From JABMRP01 sp964444795 (GTDB lineage Bacteria; Planctomycetota; Planctomycetia; Pirellulales; Thermoguttaceae): a stretch of DNA of 45,848 nucleotides. A program made the position numbers and the translations under genes. The stretch lies in the NCBI GenBank assembly GCA_964444795.1, contig CAYUIQ010000038.1, forward strand, positions 1 to 45,848. The letters run 5' to 3'. A model generated the notes under the pieces. It was not told the origin of the DNA, made no database searches, and saw only the letters and a program-made list of their open reading frames with translations. Below are positions 42,935 through 45,848 of this stretch, one piece after another; the first letter of the stretch is position 1; each line of letters starts with the position of its first letter.

Positions 42935-44118
42935 GTCGACTCCAACACGGGGGCAAGTGCCTTGAGCAGGCGCGAGCGGAACATGTCGTCGGAGAATTCG
43001 CTGCCGCGGCGCACTGCCGCCTCGCCCAGGCGGGCTCGCAGACCGGGGTCGTCGATGAGTTTGCGGGTATGCGCTCGTAGCTCGTCCAGCGTGGTCCAGA
43101 GCATGCCGTCGGTGTCGTGCGTGACGATTTCGCGCAGGCCGCCGCCGTTGAAGACGACCGGTACGCAGCCGGCGGCCATCGCCTCGGTCGCCACCATGCC
43201 AAAATGTTCCATGAGCTGCGGTTGGCGGTCGGGGTCGACGCCATAGCCCATGCTGTGCCAGAGGATCGCGGCGTGCTGCAGGAGCGTCTTCAGTTCGTCT
43301 CCATCGATGTCGGTGCGGATCTCGATCGGCAACTTGTCTCCCAACGCCCGAAGCCGGTCGACGTACGCCTGATCCTCGGTGGAAGTCCCGCGGGCCCCGA
43401 TCATGACGTAGCGCCAGTCGTCGACTCCCGACTCGCATAGCCGCCGGAATGACTCGATCAGGATTTCGTGTTTCTTGTGCCGGGCGTGATGAAATGCCCC
43501 GATGCTCAGCAGCAACTTCTCTTTGACGCCCGGGCGAAAGCCGCCGCGCAGCGGAGGGTACAGGACGCCGGCCTGAAGCCCCCAGCGGTGTTTGATCCAG
43601 CGGCGCGTGAATTGAGAATTGACCAGGAACAAGTCGTACGTTGCGAAGCGCCGGCGCCACTCCAGCCGGTGAAACATTCGGCGAATCGCTCGCATCGGCG
43701 CCCGGCGCCTCCGCCATGCCTCGGAACAATGCCCGTGGAATTCCTCGAAGGTGACCAAGGGGAAATGCGTCAGCAGCACGCCTTTTCCCGCGTGACAGAA
43801 ATAGGGCACCGAATCGCTGGAGTCGATATACACGTCGTACGGACTGCTGATCTGGCTACACCAATCGCGCTCGCACCGCAGGCGTGCCAGTGGATTGGAC
43901 GAGGGCCACTGGGGACGCTCCGGACGCGGGAGGCAGCGGAAGCCAACATTGGACAGGTCGAGTTCGAGCGCGTTCTCGATCCCTGCGCGATCGAAATCCT
44001 CGCAGTGATGGATCAGTTCGACGTCGTATCGTTCGGCGAGCATTTGGGCGACCAGGCCGATGTAACGCTGCCCACCGCCGACGCGACCCCAATAGGATTG
44101 ATAGATGCCGATTTTCAT
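42931..44118 (-). CDS. GT4-family glycosyltransferase
   Basis: The product has 395 residues. The N-terminus MKIGIYQSYWGRVGGGQRYIG has the glycine-rich acceptor loop. GVLYPPLRGGF, LLLSIGAFHHARHKKHE and the E-x7-E motif in MEHFGMVATEAMAAGCVPVVF mark the donor domain. The sequence is closer to Alg11-like mannosyltransferases than to its neighbours, because of the HARHKKHEILIESFRRL stretch. The donor is not known. It starts at ATG 44118 with a weak ribosome site, 42 bases after the sulfotransferase stop, and overlaps the next gene by four bases. Confidence 0.88.
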   Translation of the reverse strand: MKIGIYQSYWGRVGGGQRYIGLVAQMLAERYDVELIHHCEDFDRAGIENALELDLSNVGFRCLPRPERPQWPSSNPLARLRCERDWCSQISSPYDVYIDSSDSVPYFCHAGKGVLLTHFPLVTFEEFHGHCSEAWRRRRAPMRAIRRMFHRLEWRRRFATYDLFLVNSQFTRRWIKHRWGLQAGVLYPPLRGGFRPGVKEKLLLSIGAFHHARHKKHEILIESFRRLCESGVDDWRYVMIGARGTSTEDQAYVDRLRALGDKLPIEIRTDIDGDELKTLLQHAAILWHSMGYGVDPDRQPQLMEHFGMVATEAMAAGCVPVVFNGGGLREIVTHDTDGMLWTTLDELRAHTRKLIDDPGLRARLGEAAVRRGSEFSDDMFRSRLLKALAPVLEST

Positions 44119-44160
44119 GCCGCGGCGAGTTGCAGGGTCCTTTTGCGTTGTTGGCCCACG

Positions 44161-44916
44161 TTACCGGTATCCCAACTCGCGCATCAGCCGTCCGGCACGG
44201 CGGCGGAAGACGAAACGCTCGACGAACCCCAGTTCCTTGTACTTGTTGATCGGGTTGGCTTGAATCGGTTGCGACTCGGACCGCCAGGAGTTGTTCTCCG
44301 GCCGGTGAAACTCCAGCATGGCCGGCACGAAGGGCTCGTGCAGAAACTCGCAGATGGCGCGAACCATCGGCTCGGGGTCGGCGGTCAACTGCTCGTAGCG
44401 TAATTCGTGGTAGAGCCCCGCCGGCAGTTCGGCGCCGGCCTTCTTCCCGGCTCGCACGCTGTCGACCCAGCGGTCGGCACTCCAGCGAATCTGTCGCGGC
44501 CCCCAATGCACGTTTTGCAGCGAGCGGACCACTTCATAGCCGTTGCGGATGATATGCACGAATTGGGCCCGGGGGAAGATGCGGTGAATCAGCGGAATGT
44601 GGAACACGTGGGCGGGTGTCTTCTCCGCCCAGCGACGCTTTCCGCATCGCTCGGCAAACCGCCCAAACAGCGCCAGCACCGATTCTCGGGCCCAATCGAC
44701 CATTTCGTCATGGGCCAACGGGAAGTTCCGCCGCTTCTTGATGATCTTGCGAAGATCGCCTTCCAGCAGACGCTCGAAGAGTTCGAACACGCCCGTTTCC
44801 CACTCCGGGCAGAAGAGGTGCGGATGCGCATCCAACAGCGAGCAAGTGAGCGTCGTACCGGAACGGGGCGCGCCGACGATGAACACGGGCCGGTCGTCAA
44901 GGATTGTCTCGGGCAT
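44161..44916 (-). CDS. Sulfotransferase family protein
   Basis: A protein of 251 residues. The PAPS 5'-phosphosulfate loop is GAPRSGTTLTCSLLDAHP (residues 15-32), and the 3'-phosphate site is FVHIIRNGYEVVRSLQN. KTPAHVFHI and LRYEQLTADPEPMV are common in this family. It would transfer sulfate from PAPS to a sugar hydroxyl, probably on the polysaccharide of this locus. ATG 44916 sits close to the PAPS loop; a TTG at 44928 could add four residues. It lies 23 bases after the unrecognised gene upstream, so one operon is likely. Confidence 0.9.
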   Translation of the reverse strand: MPETILDDRPVFIVGAPRSGTTLTCSLLDAHPHLFCPEWETGVFELFERLLEGDLRKIIKKRRNFPLAHDEMVDWARESVLALFGRFAERCGKRRWAEKTPAHVFHIPLIHRIFPRAQFVHIIRNGYEVVRSLQNVHWGPRQIRWSADRWVDSVRAGKKAGAELPAGLYHELRYEQLTADPEPMVRAICEFLHEPFVPAMLEFHRPENNSWRSESQPIQANPINKYKELGFVERFVFRRRAGRLMRELGYR

Positions 44917-44939
44917 GGTTTGCTTCAAGGTTGCGGAAT

Positions 44940-45848
44940 TCAGCTACCGGCGATGCGCTTAAGTCGATTCATCACGCGCCGGCAAAGAGAAGGCTCATGG
45001 TATAGCGAATAGGAGATGTATTTCTGAATGGGAACTCGAAGTCTTGTGGAACTGACCGCGTACGAGAGCATGGCTCTGGCATGATACCGAAGTCCAGCGT
45101 CCCATTGGGCACTGTCCCAATTTGTCTTGACGGTCGGAAGCTGGAAATACTTTCGAAATGCCGGGCACTCATCGGCGTAGATATTCAGAACGGCCAGGAA
45201 ACTCCAGGGCACCTGCCATACGGGCCGACCATGGGGATCACGAAATGCTCTCAGGCTCACTTCCGAAGCAGCCTCGAGCGACCAATCTTCGACAAACTCA
45301 AAATGCCACCATCCGTCCGTAATGGCTACTTTGTCTTTATCCGGGGAATTCGGACCCTTTCCCAATAGCCGGCCACAACTCTGAATCACTTCGCCGCACA
45401 AGGTGGTAATACCCGCATAGGCGCCGGAGAACAATTCGAGGTTACTATTCAAATCACGCCGGAACCACTGATTACGCAACTCGGCTATATCGTCGACCAC
45501 ACGATGAGCGTTTTCAGGAAGCTCTACGCCAGCCTGCTCGGCAAGCTTCACGGTGTACTTGGCACTGTTCAGCAATAACAGCAGATTCCGCACGGAAACC
45601 GGACTCGCGCCGCTAAAACGCAAGAAGTCGACTGGGTTCTTCACAATCGCATAATCGACGAGAAATCCAAGCGCAAGACCGGCACTCATGGGGTCGCGAG
45701 AAACATCAAGATGTTCTCCGCGAATGTGGCGATAATCAAAGGCGGGAAACCAACCATCCACTTTACTCCACGCATCCAAGGTGCAACAATAGGGCTCATG
45801 GGTTAGAGTCCGTCGCACCCAATCTGGAAACGAGTTCGGCTCGTGATC
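44940..45848 (-). CDS. Unrecognised protein, 5' end outside the window
   Basis: The frame is open from the right edge of the window and ends at 44940, giving at least 302 residues. I do not recognise a family. Visible traits: no membrane segment, a conserved-looking WWHFEFVEDWSLEAASEVS segment, an alternating helical stretch (NLLLLLNSAKYTVKLAEQAG), and a basic C-terminus (MNRLKRIAGS). Hand counts of three 60-base stretches gave about 50-58% G+C, against about 65% in a stretch of the sulfotransferase gene, so the gene may be a recent arrival. It lies immediately upstream of the sulfotransferase and likely shares its transcript; a role in the glycan locus is possible. Confidence 0.6.
   Translation of the reverse strand, partial: DHEPNSFPDWVRRTLTHEPYCCTLDAWSKVDGWFPAFDYRHIRGEHLDVSRDPMSAGLALGFLVDYAIVKNPVDFLRFSGASPVSVRNLLLLLNSAKYTVKLAEQAGVELPENAHRVVDDIAELRNQWFRRDLNSNLELFSGAYAGITTLCGEVIQSCGRLLGKGPNSPDKDKVAITDGWWHFEFVEDWSLEAASEVSLRAFRDPHGRPVWQVPWSFLAVLNIYADECPAFRKYFQLPTVKTNWDSAQWDAGLRYHARAMLSYAVSSTRLRVPIQKYISYSLYHEPSLCRRVMNRLKRIAGS

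Noticed and set aside
1..45848. tRNA, rRNA or riboswitch
   Set aside because: I saw no cloverleaf, rRNA stretch or known riboswitch core by eye; a covariance-model scan would be needed to exclude small ones.

Overview
The window is GC-rich, gene-dense bacterial DNA with no rRNA or tRNA that I could find. The gene mix suggests a planctomycete, probably of the Pirellulales: a ThuA-like secreted protein, a UroD-family methyltransferase-like protein, a Gfo/Idh/MocA protein, an IS1380-type transposase, many dispersed GC-rich palindromes, and an exopolysaccharide locus with PEP-CTERM/exosortase-type accessory genes. This taxonomic reading is an inference from gene content, not from a marker gene.

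Positions 1-12100 hold mostly single metabolic genes: a ThuA-domain protein, a UroD-family protein, a DUF4139 (MuiA-like) secreted protein, a GNAT acetyltransferase, the threonine-to-glycine pair tdh-kbl, a 40-residue peptide, a Gfo/Idh/MocA protein without the usual EKP motif, a thioredoxin-fold protein, an SpsF-like cytidylyltransferase and a stand-alone CheX-like protein. Intergenic spaces here carry several families of dispersed palindromes; one family brackets the GNAT gene.

Positions 12971-16881 form a compact plus-strand operon: GT4 glycosyltransferase, NDP-sugar 4,6-dehydratase-like SDR, sugar nucleotidyltransferase and a GDP-4-keto-6-deoxymannose-reductase-like SDR. Together they could make and transfer one 6-deoxyhexose. 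It is followed by a 736-bp internally deleted IS1380-family element with both ends still visible, a 911-residue hybrid sensor kinase (PAS-PAS-PAS-HisKA-HATPase-REC-Hpt), and speA, arginine decarboxylase.

From 23381 to the right edge nearly everything lies on the minus strand and forms a long surface-polysaccharide locus. Reading in transcription order from the right edge: an unrecognised partial gene, sulfotransferase, two GT4 enzymes, GT2, hexapeptide acetyltransferase, an LTA-synthase-like membrane phosphotransferase, a glutamine-hydrolysing asparagine-synthase-type amidotransferase, a RIFT-barrel/toroid protein of the rhamnogalacturonan-lyase-like type, then YqeG-type HAD phosphatase, a UbiA-family prenyltransferase of the phosphoribosyl-lipid type, a GT39 membrane glycosyltransferase, three more glycosyltransferases, a polysaccharide deacetylase and a FemAB-like protein. 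Many junctions overlap by 1-11 bases, which points to translational coupling.

A two-gene module interrupts this locus at 31821-33532: an ABC-type AAA ATPase followed by a small TOPRIM-like (DUF3226-type) protein, joined by a TGATG overlap. It resembles the split ATPase/TOPRIM arrangement of OLD/PARIS-type anti-phage systems and is the best candidate here for a poorly described system.
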